This document shows positions 1 through 5,729 of a stretch of DNA of 6,476 bases, one piece after another. The notes beneath the pieces were generated by a model that was given only the letters and a program-made list of their open reading frames with translations, made no database searches and was not told the origin of the DNA. Numbering within the stretch: the stretch's first letter is position 1; each line of letters opens with the position of its first letter. The stretch is from Ramlibacter sp. (lineage in GTDB: Bacteria > Pseudomonadota > Gammaproteobacteria > Burkholderiales > Burkholderiaceae_C): assembly GCA_028292185.1 (NCBI GenBank), contig JAQGMT010000122.1:1-6476 (forward strand), in the 5' to 3' direction. A program made the translations under genes and the position numbers.

Positions 1-1474
1 TATTGCGGCCGATCCCCAGCTTCTGCGCCGCTTCGATGCGGCGTCCGCGGGTGTTGGCCAGCGCGGTGAGGATCAGCCGCGACTCGAAGCGCTTGGTCAG
101 TTCTTCCCAGACGTCTTGCCGGCCGCTCGCGAGCAGTTCCATGGCTTCGGCCTCCAGCCCGCTTTCCCAGGTGCGCTGAGCCGTCGCGGCGCTGGGCACC
201 TCGCCGACCAACACGGGCAAGGCCACGGCGCCCGCATCGTCGGGCGCGGCCGCGCGGCTCGGAATCTGCGCGGCTGAGGGCGCCGGCCGCGTGGCGGCTC
301 CCTCAGTGGCCGCCGGGCCGATTTCCGGCGGCAGGTCCTTGGGCTCAATCTGCTGCGCCGGCGCCATCACCGTGAGCCAGTGACAGATATTTTCGAGCTG
401 GCGCACATTGCCCGGGAAGTTGAAGTTTCCCAGCCGCGCCAGCGCACCGTCGGAGATGCGCTTGGTCTCGTCGCCCAATTGCAACGCGCTTTGCTGCAGG
501 AAATGACGCGTGAGCATCGGAATGTCTTCCTTGCGTTCGCGCAGTGCCGGCAAGCGCAGGCGGATCACGTTCAGGCGGTGGAACAAGTCCTCGCGGAAAG
601 CACCTTCCTTGACGCGCTGTTCCAGGTCCTGGTGGGTCGCCGCGATCACCCGCACGTTGGCCTTCACCGCGTTGTGTCCGCCGACGCGGTAGAAGTGGCC
701 GTCCGACAAGACCCTCAACAAACGCGTCTGCAAGTCGAACGGCATGTCGCCGATTTCATCGAGGAACAGCGTTCCGCCGTCGGCCTGCTCGAAGCGTCCG
801 CGGCGCATCGTCTGCGCTCCGGTGAATGCGCCGCGCTCGTGGCCGAACAACTCGCTTTCCAGCAGGTCCTTCGGGATGGCGGCGGTATTGATCGCAATGA
901 AGGGTCCGCTTGCGCGCAGTGAATGCTTGTGCAAGGCACGAGCAACGAGTTCCTTGCCCGAGCCCGACTCGCCCGTGATCATCACGGTCACGTTGCTTTG
1001 CGAGAGGCGCCCGATCGCGCGGAACACGTCCTGCATCGCCGGCGCCTGGCCCAGCATCTCGGGCGCGGCCGACATGCGTTCCTCGGCCACCTCCTCGCGC
1101 TGACTTTCTTCCACCGCGCGGCGGATCAACTCGATCGCCTTGGGCAGGTCGAAAGGCTTGGGCAGGTATTCGAACGCGCCGCCCTGGAACGCGGAGACCG
1201 CGCTGTCCAGGTCGGAGAACGCCGTCATGATGATGACGGGCAGCCCTGGATGCTTTTCCTTCACCTTCGACAACAGATCGAGGCCTGAGCCGCCCGGCAT
1301 CCGGATGTCGCTGACCAAGATCTGCGGGCCGTTCTCGTCGTCGCCCGACTCCAGCGCCTGCAGCACTTCGCGCGGATTGGTGAAGCTGCGGGTGGGAAGG
1401 TCTTCGCGCAGCAGCGCTTTCTCCAGCACGAAGCGGATGGATTGGTCATCGTCAACGATCCAGATCGGCTTCAT
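1..1474 (-). CDS. ntrC: NtrC (NR(I)), sigma-54-dependent nitrogen response regulator, C-terminus cut by window edge
   Basis: Activates sigma-54 RNA polymerase at nitrogen-regulated promoters after phosphorylation by NtrB. I translated it by hand from the ATG at 1474 and found one uninterrupted frame of 491 codons to the window edge, with no frameshift. The receiver domain spans about residues 1-120, with the acidic pocket in VDDD (8-10), phospho-acceptor D56 in SDIRMP, T84, and K106 in LPKPFD; all are offset by +2 from enteric NtrC. The AAA+ domain has Walker A GESGSGKE (168-175), the sigma-54-contacting GAFTGA loop (215-220) and Walker B LFLDE (D239, E240), followed by FPGNVRQLEN. An Ala/Pro-rich linker of roughly 60-70 residues leads to a Fis-type helix-turn-helix, with GRRIEAA and LGIGRN visible just before the edge. 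Only the last few tens of residues should be missing. The gene starts 38 nt after ntrB, and its ribosome site is weak (GAG, 5 nt spacer), which suggests coupling to ntrB. Identity is very secure. Confidence 0.97.
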   Translation of the reverse strand, partial: MKPIWIVDDDQSIRFVLEKALLREDLPTRSFTNPREVLQALESGDDENGPQILVSDIRMPGGSGLDLLSKVKEKHPGLPVIIMTAFSDLDSAVSAFQGGAFEYLPKPFDLPKAIELIRRAVEESQREEVAEERMSAAPEMLGQAPAMQDVFRAIGRLSQSNVTVMITGESGSGKELVARALHKHSLRASGPFIAINTAAIPKDLLESELFGHERGAFTGAQTMRRGRFEQADGGTLFLDEIGDMPFDLQTRLLRVLSDGHFYRVGGHNAVKANVRVIAATHQDLEQRVKEGAFREDLFHRLNVIRLRLPALRERKEDIPMLTRHFLQQSALQLGDETKRISDGALARLGNFNFPGNVRQLENICHWLTVMAPAQQIEPKDLPPEIGPAATEGAATRPAPSAAQIPSRAAAPDDAGAVALPVLVGEVPSAATAQRTWESGLEAEAMELLASGRQDVWEELTKRFESRLILTALANTRGRRIEAAQKLGIGRN

Positions 1475-1512
1475 GTGTTCTCGTGTTCCCGGGTCAATTT
1501 CGCACTTGCTGT

Positions 1513-2586
1513 TCAGGGCAACGGAATCAATATCTTGAAATCCGTCCTTGCGGGCACGCTGTCGCACTCGATCGACCCATGATGCTGCTGCACGAAGGTT
1601 TGCGCCAGCGTCAGCCCCAGGCCGGAACCGCCTTCCCTGCCCGACACCAGCGGGAAGAAGATGCGATCCCTGATCGAGTCCGGCACGCCGGGCCCGTTGT
1701 CGATGACATGCAATTCCAATGCCAATCGATAGCGCTGCTTGCCGAAAGTCACTTGACGGGCGATGCGCGTGCGAAACACCAATTCGCCCTCACCGGCGGC
1801 GATCCGCTCCGAGAGCGCCTGGCAGGCGTTCTGCGCGATGTTCAATACCGCCTGGATCAACTGTTCGCGATCGCCGCGAAACGCGGGAATCGACGCGTCG
1901 TAGTCGCGCACGACCTTCAGGCCCCGCGGGAACTCGGCAAGGATCACCGAGCGGACCCTCTCGCACACCTCGTGGATGTTCATGTCCCCGACCATGTGCG
2001 GGCGGCGGTGCGGCGCCAGCAAGCGATCCACCAGAGTCTGAAGCCGATCGGCTTCGTGAATGATGACGCGCGTGTACTCCTTCAGGTCCTTCGAGTCGAT
2101 CTCCATTTCCAGCAGCTGCGCCGCGCCGCGAATACCGCCGAGGGGATTCTTGATTTCGTGCGCGAGGTTGCGGATCAGCTCCTTGTTGGCTTGCGCCTGG
2201 CCGATCAGCCGCTCTTCGCGATCTTGCCGGGCCTGCGCTTCCAGCGGCAGCAATTCGACGACGAACTCGCCAGGCCGGTCGGTCTGCGCCACCACCACAT
2301 GAACGCGCAAGGGCTCACCGGTGTTCTGGCGCACCAGCCACGCGTCGTAACGCAGCGCTGCGAACTCGTTGCTGTTCGCCCCTTGCAGCGCATTCTGCAA
2401 GACGTGCGGCTCGGTGAAGAAGTGAACGAGGCCCGCGCCTTCGATGGTGCGGCGCGAAGTGCCCAGAGCGTCTTCAAGCGCCGAGTTGGCGAACAGCACG
2501 CTGCCATCGCTGGCGACCACGGCCACCAAGGTGGCCAGCAGGTCCAGCGACTGAAAGCGGGAAGGTGAAGGCGCCGGTTGGGTCAA
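1513..2586 (-). CDS. ntrB: NtrB (NR(II)), PAS-domain nitrogen-sensing histidine kinase/phosphatase
   Basis: Cytosolic sensor kinase (also called glnL) that phosphorylates NtrC under nitrogen limitation. In known systems PII protein switches it to NtrC-P phosphatase. No membrane segment is visible. From the chosen start (357 aa) a PAS domain covers about residues 12-115 (LLATLVAVV, VLFANSALEDALG). The H-box NLAHEIKNPLGG carries phospho-acceptor H143, the N-box is NIAQNACQAL (N249, N253), and the G1 and G2 ATP-lid boxes are DNGPGV and GSGLGL. It ends IPLP, as expected of a full-length NtrB (about 350-370 aa). The start is uncertain because there is no in-frame ATG. A TTG at 2586, 4 nt past the upstream gene's stop with GAG just ahead, is preferred. 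A TTG at 2634 would give 373 aa and overlap the upstream gene by 44 nt. Both begin before the PAS domain. The gene lies immediately upstream of ntrC and is co-transcribed with it. Confidence 0.95.
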   Translation of the reverse strand: MTQPAPSPSRFQSLDLLATLVAVVASDGSVLFANSALEDALGTSRRTIEGAGLVHFFTEPHVLQNALQGANSNEFAALRYDAWLVRQNTGEPLRVHVVVAQTDRPGEFVVELLPLEAQARQDREERLIGQAQANKELIRNLAHEIKNPLGGIRGAAQLLEMEIDSKDLKEYTRVIIHEADRLQTLVDRLLAPHRRPHMVGDMNIHEVCERVRSVILAEFPRGLKVVRDYDASIPAFRGDREQLIQAVLNIAQNACQALSERIAAGEGELVFRTRIARQVTFGKQRYRLALELHVIDNGPGVPDSIRDRIFFPLVSGREGGSGLGLTLAQTFVQQHHGSIECDSVPARTDFKILIPLP

Positions 2587-2590
2587 GCCC

Positions 2591-3088
2591 TCATTTTGAC
2601 GTAACGCGACCGAGCTCCCGCTTGAGCCCGGCAATATCGTTTTCCGTGCGCGCGATGTTCGCCTTCAATTCGGCGACCCGATCGAGGTACTTCTGGTGAT
2701 TGCGATGCTCCGGGCCGAGCATCTCGGGCTCGCCCTTGTTGTATTCATTGGCCAGTTCGGCCTGCCGGCTCTCGGCCTTCTTCAACTCGGCTTCCAGAAT
2801 GCCGCGCGCATCCGCGTCGCGGGCACGCTGTTCGTCGGCCTCCACGCGCTGGCCCGGGCCGGCGCCCGACTGTTGCGCGGTGGCGACCTTGACGGAGGCC
2901 GGACGCGCATTGACCTTGGTACCCTGGACCACGGTGATGTTGCCGCCTTCCATGGTCTTGCAGCCCTTGGCGCGCGCCTCGGCGGCATCGTTGGTGTACA
3001 CGTTGCCGGTGCATCGATAGATGGTTTGGGCGTAGCTGTTGCCTGCCATCGCGGCTGCAACCAGGGGAATCAGAAAAGCGAATTTCAT
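2591..3088 (-). CDS. Small exported coiled-coil protein of unknown function (possibly DUF4124-like N-terminus)
   Basis: I cannot assign a function. The start is the ATG at 3088, giving 165 aa. It has a strong GAGGAG ribosome site 8 nt upstream, and the protein then begins with a clear signal peptide: MK, a hydrophobic core FLIPLVAAAMAG, and a likely cleavage after SYA (residue 20). The frame is open up to a TTG at 3157, but that would bury the signal peptide. The mature N-terminus has IYRC (C26) and KGC (C43), two cysteines that could form a disulfide in the periplasm, then a short beta-like stretch (GGNITVVQG). This resembles the start of DUF4124-type proteins, but the match is only suggestive. 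From about residue 80 the chain is highly charged and helical (EAELKKAESRQAEL, RVAELKANIARTENDI), so a coiled coil is likely. It sits between glnA and ntrB with its stop 4 nt before the preferred ntrB start, so it is probably the first gene of the ntrBC transcript. Confidence 0.85.
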   Translation of the reverse strand: MKFAFLIPLVAAAMAGNSYAQTIYRCTGNVYTNDAAEARAKGCKTMEGGNITVVQGTKVNARPASVKVATAQQSGAGPGQRVEADEQRARDADARGILEAELKKAESRQAELANEYNKGEPEMLGPEHRNHQKYLDRVAELKANIARTENDIAGLKRELGRVTSK

Positions 3089-3096
3089 GAGCTTGC

Positions 3097-3102
3097 TCCT
3101 CG
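3097..3102 (-). promoter_or_regulatory. Strong ribosome binding site fixing the start of the exported protein
   Basis: The minus strand reads GAGGAG, 8 nt before the ATG at 3088. It supports this ATG over the longer TTG start at 3157 and agrees with the signal peptide beginning at that methionine. Confidence 0.7.
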
Positions 3103-3128
3103 CATCGAATCGCTCAGGACGGCCTTCC

Positions 3129-3157
3129 AGTATCGCGCAACTCTTCAGAAAAACCAA
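3129..3157 (-). promoter_or_regulatory. Candidate sigma-70 promoter for the exported protein-ntrB-ntrC transcript
   Basis: On the minus strand TTGGTT (3157-3152) and GATACT (3134-3129) are separated by exactly 17 nt. This gives a plausible -35/-10 pair with a predicted start near 3122, about 34 nt before the ATG at 3088. The hexamers match the consensus only partly (3/6 and 4/6), so this is a weak call. The position is sensible because a terminator lies just upstream. No GG-N10-GC sigma-54 element was seen in this gap. Confidence 0.35.
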
Positions 3158-3173
3158 TTAAGCCCTTGATTCC

Positions 3174-3204
3174 AAAAGAGAAAGGACGGCAAGCGCCGTC
3201 CTTT
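3174..3204 (-). terminator. Intrinsic terminator downstream of glnA
   Basis: A perfect 10-bp inverted repeat (AAAGGACGGC, 3181-3190, and GCCGTCCTTT, 3195-3204) encloses the 4-nt loop AAGC. Read on the minus strand, the stem is followed by CTCTTTT (3180-3174), a typical U-rich tail. The stem itself starts with AAA and ends with TTT, so it could also work on the plus strand, though no plus-strand gene needs it. It lies about 70 nt after the glnA stop and should end most glnA transcripts before the downstream gene. Confidence 0.88.
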
Positions 3205-3213
3205 TCGCAACAT

Positions 3214-3233
3214 CGCTGTAAAAAATTACAGCG
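3214..3233 (-). other. Perfect hairpin in the glnA 3' region
   Basis: CGCTGTAA (3214-3221) and TTACAGCG (3226-3233) form a perfect 8-bp inverted repeat around the loop AAAA (UUUU in the minus-strand transcript). It sits between the glnA stop and the intrinsic terminator. With no U-tail of its own it is more likely an mRNA 3'-end stabilising stem or part of a small RNA than a terminator. Confidence 0.6.
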
Positions 3234-3240
3234 TTCAAGT

Positions 3241-3266
3241 ACGCGCGTCGCCGAAGGCGACCGCGT
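3241..3266 (-). other. GC-rich hairpin just after the glnA stop codon
   Basis: The arms ACGCG+GTCGCC (3241-3252) and GGCGAC+CGCGT (3256-3266) pair over 11 bp with one bulged base at 3246 and a 3-nt GAA loop (UUC in the minus-strand transcript). It begins 8 nt downstream of the glnA stop and is the first of three tandem stems before the intrinsic terminator. No U-tract follows it. Confidence 0.55.
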
Positions 3267-3274
3267 TCACTCCT

Positions 3275-4693
3275 TCATAAAGAATAGTACATGTCGAACT
3301 CGATCGGATGCGTCGTCATGCGGAAGCGGGTGACTTCCTGCATCTTCAGCTCGATGTAAGCGTCGATCATGGTGTCGGTGAACACGCCACCCTTGGTCAG
3401 GAAGCCGCGGCCCTTGTCCAGATAGTCGAGTGCCTGGTCGAGGCTGTGGCAAACGGTCGGGATCTTCGCGTCTTCTTCCGGCGGCAGGTGGTACAGGTCC
3501 TTGGTGGCCGCTTCGCCGGGATGGATCTTGTTCTCCACGCCGTCGAGGCCGGCCATCAGCATTGCCGCGAAACCCAGATACGGGTTCATCAGCGGGTCCG
3601 GGAAGCGCACTTCGATGCGGCGGCCCTTCGGGTTGGCCACGTACGGAATGCGCACCGATGCGGAGCGGTTGCGGGCCGAGTAAGCCAGCTTCACCGGCGC
3701 CTCGAAGCCGGGCACCAGGCGCTTGTAGCTGTTGGTGCCGGGATTGGTGATGGCGTTCAGCGCGCGAGCGTGCTTGATGATGCCGCCGATGTAGTACAGC
3801 GCGAAGTCGGACAGGCCCGCGTAGCCCTCGCCGGCGAACAGGTTCTTGCCGCCCTTCCACACCGACTGGTGCACGTGCATGCCGGAGCCGTTGTCGCCGA
3901 CCACCGGCTTGGGCATGAAGGTCGCCGTCTTGCCGTAGGCGTTGGCGACGTTGTGGATGACGTACTTCATCCAGATGGTCCAGTCGGCCCGCTCGACCAG
4001 CGTGGAGAACCGGGTGCCGATCTCGTTCTGGCCGGCGCCCGCCACTTCGTGGTGGAACACTTCGACCGGGATGCCGAGTTGCTCGAGGATCAGCGAGATT
4101 TCGGCGCGCAGGTCCTGCGTGCTGTCCACCGGTGGCACCGGGAAGTAGCCGCCCTTGGTGGTGGGACGATGGCCCTTGTTACCGCCTTCGATCACCTTGC
4201 CGGTGTTCCATGGCGCTTCGTACTCGTCGATGTGAACGAACGAGCCTGACTGGTCGGCGCCCCAGCGCACGTCGTCGAAGATGAAGAATTCGGGTTCCGG
4301 ACCGAAGTAGGCCGTGTCGCCCAGGCCCGAGGCCTTGAGGTACGCCTCGGCGCGCTTGGCGATCGAGCGCGGGTCGCGGTCGTAGGCCTTGCCGTCGCCC
4401 GGCTCCAGCACGTCGCACGACAGGAACAGCGTGGTCTCTTCGAAGAACGGGTCGATGTTGGCCGTCGTCGGGTCCGGCATCAGCAGCATGTCGGAGGCTT
4501 CGATGCCCTTCCAGCCGGCAACCGACGAACCGTCGAATGCGTGGCCCGAGCTGAACTTGTCCTCGTCGAAATGCGAAACGGGCACGGTGACGTGTTGTTC
4601 TTTTCCGCGGGTGTCGGTGAAACGGAAGTCGACAAACTTGACTTCGTTTTCCTTCACCATCTTCATCACGTCAGCGACGTTCTTGGCTGCCAT
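3275..4693 (-). CDS. glnA: Glutamine synthetase type I (GSI-beta, adenylylatable)
   Basis: Catalyses ATP-dependent condensation of glutamate and ammonia to glutamine, the main ammonium-assimilation step. It works as a cytosolic dodecamer. The 472-aa length is typical of proteobacterial GSI. The beta-grasp N-domain (about 15-100) contains FRFTDTRGKEQ and the DGSS loop (54-57). The catalytic domain has GPEPEFF (131-137, metal-ligand glutamates), KGGYFPV and DNGSGMHVHQS (267-277, ATP/metal site including H273). It continues with NSYKRLVPGFEAP (321-333; E331 corresponds to the flap glutamate) and the arginine-bearing RNRSASVRIP. Tyr401 in KDLYHLPPEE matches the tyrosine adenylylated by GlnE, so post-translational control is expected. 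The start is the ATG at 4693, preceded by AGGAG with a 6-nt spacer. It is monocistronic or nearly so, driven by the sigma-54 promoter upstream and ended by the terminator at 3174-3204. All catalytic motifs are intact. Confidence 0.99.
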   Translation of the reverse strand: MAAKNVADVMKMVKENEVKFVDFRFTDTRGKEQHVTVPVSHFDEDKFSSGHAFDGSSVAGWKGIEASDMLLMPDPTTANIDPFFEETTLFLSCDVLEPGDGKAYDRDPRSIAKRAEAYLKASGLGDTAYFGPEPEFFIFDDVRWGADQSGSFVHIDEYEAPWNTGKVIEGGNKGHRPTTKGGYFPVPPVDSTQDLRAEISLILEQLGIPVEVFHHEVAGAGQNEIGTRFSTLVERADWTIWMKYVIHNVANAYGKTATFMPKPVVGDNGSGMHVHQSVWKGGKNLFAGEGYAGLSDFALYYIGGIIKHARALNAITNPGTNSYKRLVPGFEAPVKLAYSARNRSASVRIPYVANPKGRRIEVRFPDPLMNPYLGFAAMLMAGLDGVENKIHPGEAATKDLYHLPPEEDAKIPTVCHSLDQALDYLDKGRGFLTKGGVFTDTMIDAYIELKMQEVTRFRMTTHPIEFDMYYSL

Positions 4694-4699
4694 CAGGTT

Positions 4700-4704
4700 C
4701 TCCT
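4700..4704 (-). promoter_or_regulatory. glnA ribosome binding site
   Basis: The minus strand reads AGGAG, 6 nt before the glnA ATG. This is a strong, well-spaced site that fixes the start codon. Confidence 0.75.
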
Positions 4705-4743
4705 GGGTTGGGGATGGTTGTTAAGAAATGGGTGCGATGGGAA

Positions 4744-4759
4744 TGCAGTTTCTGTGCCA
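4744..4759 (-). promoter_or_regulatory. Sigma-54 (-24/-12) promoter of glnA
   Basis: The minus strand reads TGGCACAGAAACTGCA. The -24 GG is at 4758-4757 and the -12 GC at 4746-4745, exactly 10 nt apart, and TGGCAC matches the -24 consensus fully. The -12 box is CTGCA instead of TTGCA. The predicted transcription start is near 4733 (an A on the minus strand), giving a leader of about 40 nt before the ATG. Together with the NtrC-type sites upstream, this indicates RpoN/NtrC control of glnA. Confidence 0.85.
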
Positions 4760-4831
4760 AAGCTGGTGCATGGACGCGCGCTGCAGAGCTGCGCGATTCT
4801 CGCTGATCCGGCGGGCGTTTCCCTACGGAAG

Positions 4832-4875
4832 CCTTGCGCTTTTGGATGAGATGCGCGCGAGATTGGTGCGCAAGG
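4832..4875. repeat. Spaced inverted repeat in the glnA upstream region
   Basis: CCTTGCGC (4832-4839) and GCGCAAGG (4868-4875) are perfect 8-bp arms 28 nt apart. The right arm overlaps the weaker NtrC-type site. There is no U-tract on the minus strand, so it is a poor terminator candidate for the cinA-like gene. It may be chance in GC-rich DNA or a regulator site. Confidence 0.4.
4854..4870 (-). promoter_or_regulatory. Weaker NtrC-type site upstream of glnA
   Basis: Read on the plus strand, GCGC-N7-GTGC (4855-4869) matches the NtrC pattern GCAC-N7-GTGC in 7 of 8 defined positions, with the right half TTGGTGCG intact. Its centre is at 4862, about 129 bp upstream of the predicted glnA transcription start. 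It is 27 bp from the better site, as expected for cooperative NtrC dimers. Confidence 0.5.
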
Positions 4876-4880
4876 GAATA

Positions 4881-4897
4881 GGCACTATTTTGGTGCT
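4881..4897 (-). promoter_or_regulatory. Strong NtrC binding site (enhancer) of glnA
   Basis: GCACTATTTTGGTGC (4882-4896) is a full match to the NtrC pattern GCAC-N7-GTGC. It is very close to known enteric glnA sites of the form TGCACTAAAATGGTGCA. Its centre, 4889, is about 156 bp upstream of the predicted sigma-54 start, the usual enhancer range. It begins 8 nt beyond the stop codon of the cinA-like gene. Confidence 0.85.
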
Positions 4898-4904
4898 TTG
4901 TAGT

Positions 4905-5729
4905 TTATCGCACCAATTCCGGGCCCAGGCGAGCCCCAAACGATTCGAGCCCAGCAAGCAGCTGCATGTACGCGGGCGCTACACGGGCAGGTTCACCCTT
5001 CACGCCCAGGTCGATGTGGCGACCCCATTGCGGATGATCGACGCTCGGCAGGCTGAACACCTTCACGCCCGGATGATCGCGCTCGATCTGCTCCATGAGC
5101 GGCGTGAGCGAAGCCTCCATCGCGCCGAAAACGATCACCGATTTCTCGACGTAGGCTTCGCGGCGGAACAGGTGCGTGTAGTGGCGGTCCAGCACCCACT
5201 CCATCATGGGCCAAGCCATCACGGGGAAGCCGGGAACGAAGTGAACGTGGCCGGCGCTGAACCCCGGGATCTTGTTGTACGGGTTGGGGATGATGCTCGC
5301 GCCCTTGGGGAACACGCCCATGTTGAGGCGATGGATGTTGTCCGGCCGGTCGGGCTCGTAAACGATGCCCTGCTCCCGTGCCGTGTCCTGCATGCGCTCG
5401 CGGATCAGGGCTTCGGCCTCGCGATGAAGTTCGAGCTCGACACCGAGCGCCTTGGCAGCGCACTGACGCGTGTGGTCGTCGGGCGTCGCGCCGATGCCTC
5501 CGCAGGAGAAGACCACGTCGCTGCTGTCGAAGGCGCGGCGCAAGGTGGCGGTGATCCGCTCGGGGTCGTCGCCCACGTACTCGGCCCATCCCAGTTGCAA
5601 GCCGCGCGCCGCGAGCAGTTCGATCACCTTGGGCATGTGCTTGTCCGCGCGCTTGCCGGAGAGGATCTCGTCGCCGACGATGACGAGGCCGAAGCCCGGC
5701 TGCTCAGCCGCGGGTTGTGTTTTCATCAT
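4905..5729 (-). CDS. CinA N-terminal-type (COG1058) MoCF/molybdopterin-binding-domain protein
   Basis: A single MoaB/Mog-like domain of 274 aa, of the family annotated as competence/damage-inducible protein A N-terminal domain or molybdopterin-binding protein. The N-terminal VGDEILSGKRADKH and the central CGGIGATPDDHT (GG-G-T-DD-T pattern) are the signature motifs. These are followed by NPYNKIPGF and VPGFPVM, also typical. The C-terminal nicotinamide-nucleotide amidase (PncC) domain of full-length CinA (about 400 aa) is absent. In full CinA the COG1058 domain has been linked to pyrophosphatase activity; whether this short form does the same is unknown, and the molybdopterin label is by fold only. 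The start is ATG-ATG. The second ATG (5726) has the better distance from AAGG, so the true protein may be one residue shorter. The beginning overlaps the end of the EI24 gene by 26 nt, implying translational coupling. No clear terminator follows it. Confidence 0.9.
   Translation of the reverse strand: MMKTQPAAEQPGFGLVIVGDEILSGKRADKHMPKVIELLAARGLQLGWAEYVGDDPERITATLRRAFDSSDVVFSCGGIGATPDDHTRQCAAKALGVELELHREAEALIRERMQDTAREQGIVYEPDRPDNIHRLNMGVFPKGASIIPNPYNKIPGFSAGHVHFVPGFPVMAWPMMEWVLDRHYTHLFRREAYVEKSVIVFGAMEASLTPLMEQIERDHPGVKVFSLPSVDHPQWGRHIDLGVKGEPARVAPAYMQLLAGLESFGARLGPELVR
4909..4925. promoter_or_regulatory. Possible third NtrC half-site overlapping the end of the cinA-like gene
   Basis: GCAC-N7-GGGC (4910-4924) matches the NtrC pattern in 7 of 8 positions and includes the left half GCACCA. 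Its centre, 4917, is 28 bp beyond the strong site, mirroring the 27-bp step on the other side. It lies inside the last codons of the cinA-like gene, so coding constraint may explain it. Confidence 0.3.

Noticed and set aside
380..922. 180-codon plus-strand open frame opposite ntrC
   Set aside because: It is in exact codon register with ntrC on the other strand, and the minus-strand reading carries all NtrC motifs including GAFTGA. In high-GC genes the antisense register is often free of stops. No ribosome site or recognisable domain was seen.
1483..2568. 361-codon plus-strand open frame opposite ntrB
   Set aside because: Its length is striking, but the minus strand encodes a full NtrB with H, N, G1 and G2 boxes. 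The antisense product is rich in Arg, His, Gln and Ala with no recognisable fold, as expected of a GC-bias shadow.
3089..3157. N-terminal extension of the exported protein to a TTG at 3157
   Set aside because: It places 23 residues before a textbook signal peptide and ignores the strong GAGGAG at 3097-3102. It also overlaps the candidate promoter.
3308..4249. 313-codon plus-strand open frame opposite glnA
   Set aside because: Shadow of the highly conserved glnA coding sequence; composition dominated by Val, Ala, His and Arg with no domain.
4775..4795. GC-rich repeat around CTGCAG between the promoter and the NtrC sites
   Set aside because: Only 5-bp arms (CGCGC/GCGCG) with a 9-nt loop, easily produced by chance at this GC content. 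No known operator pattern was recognised.
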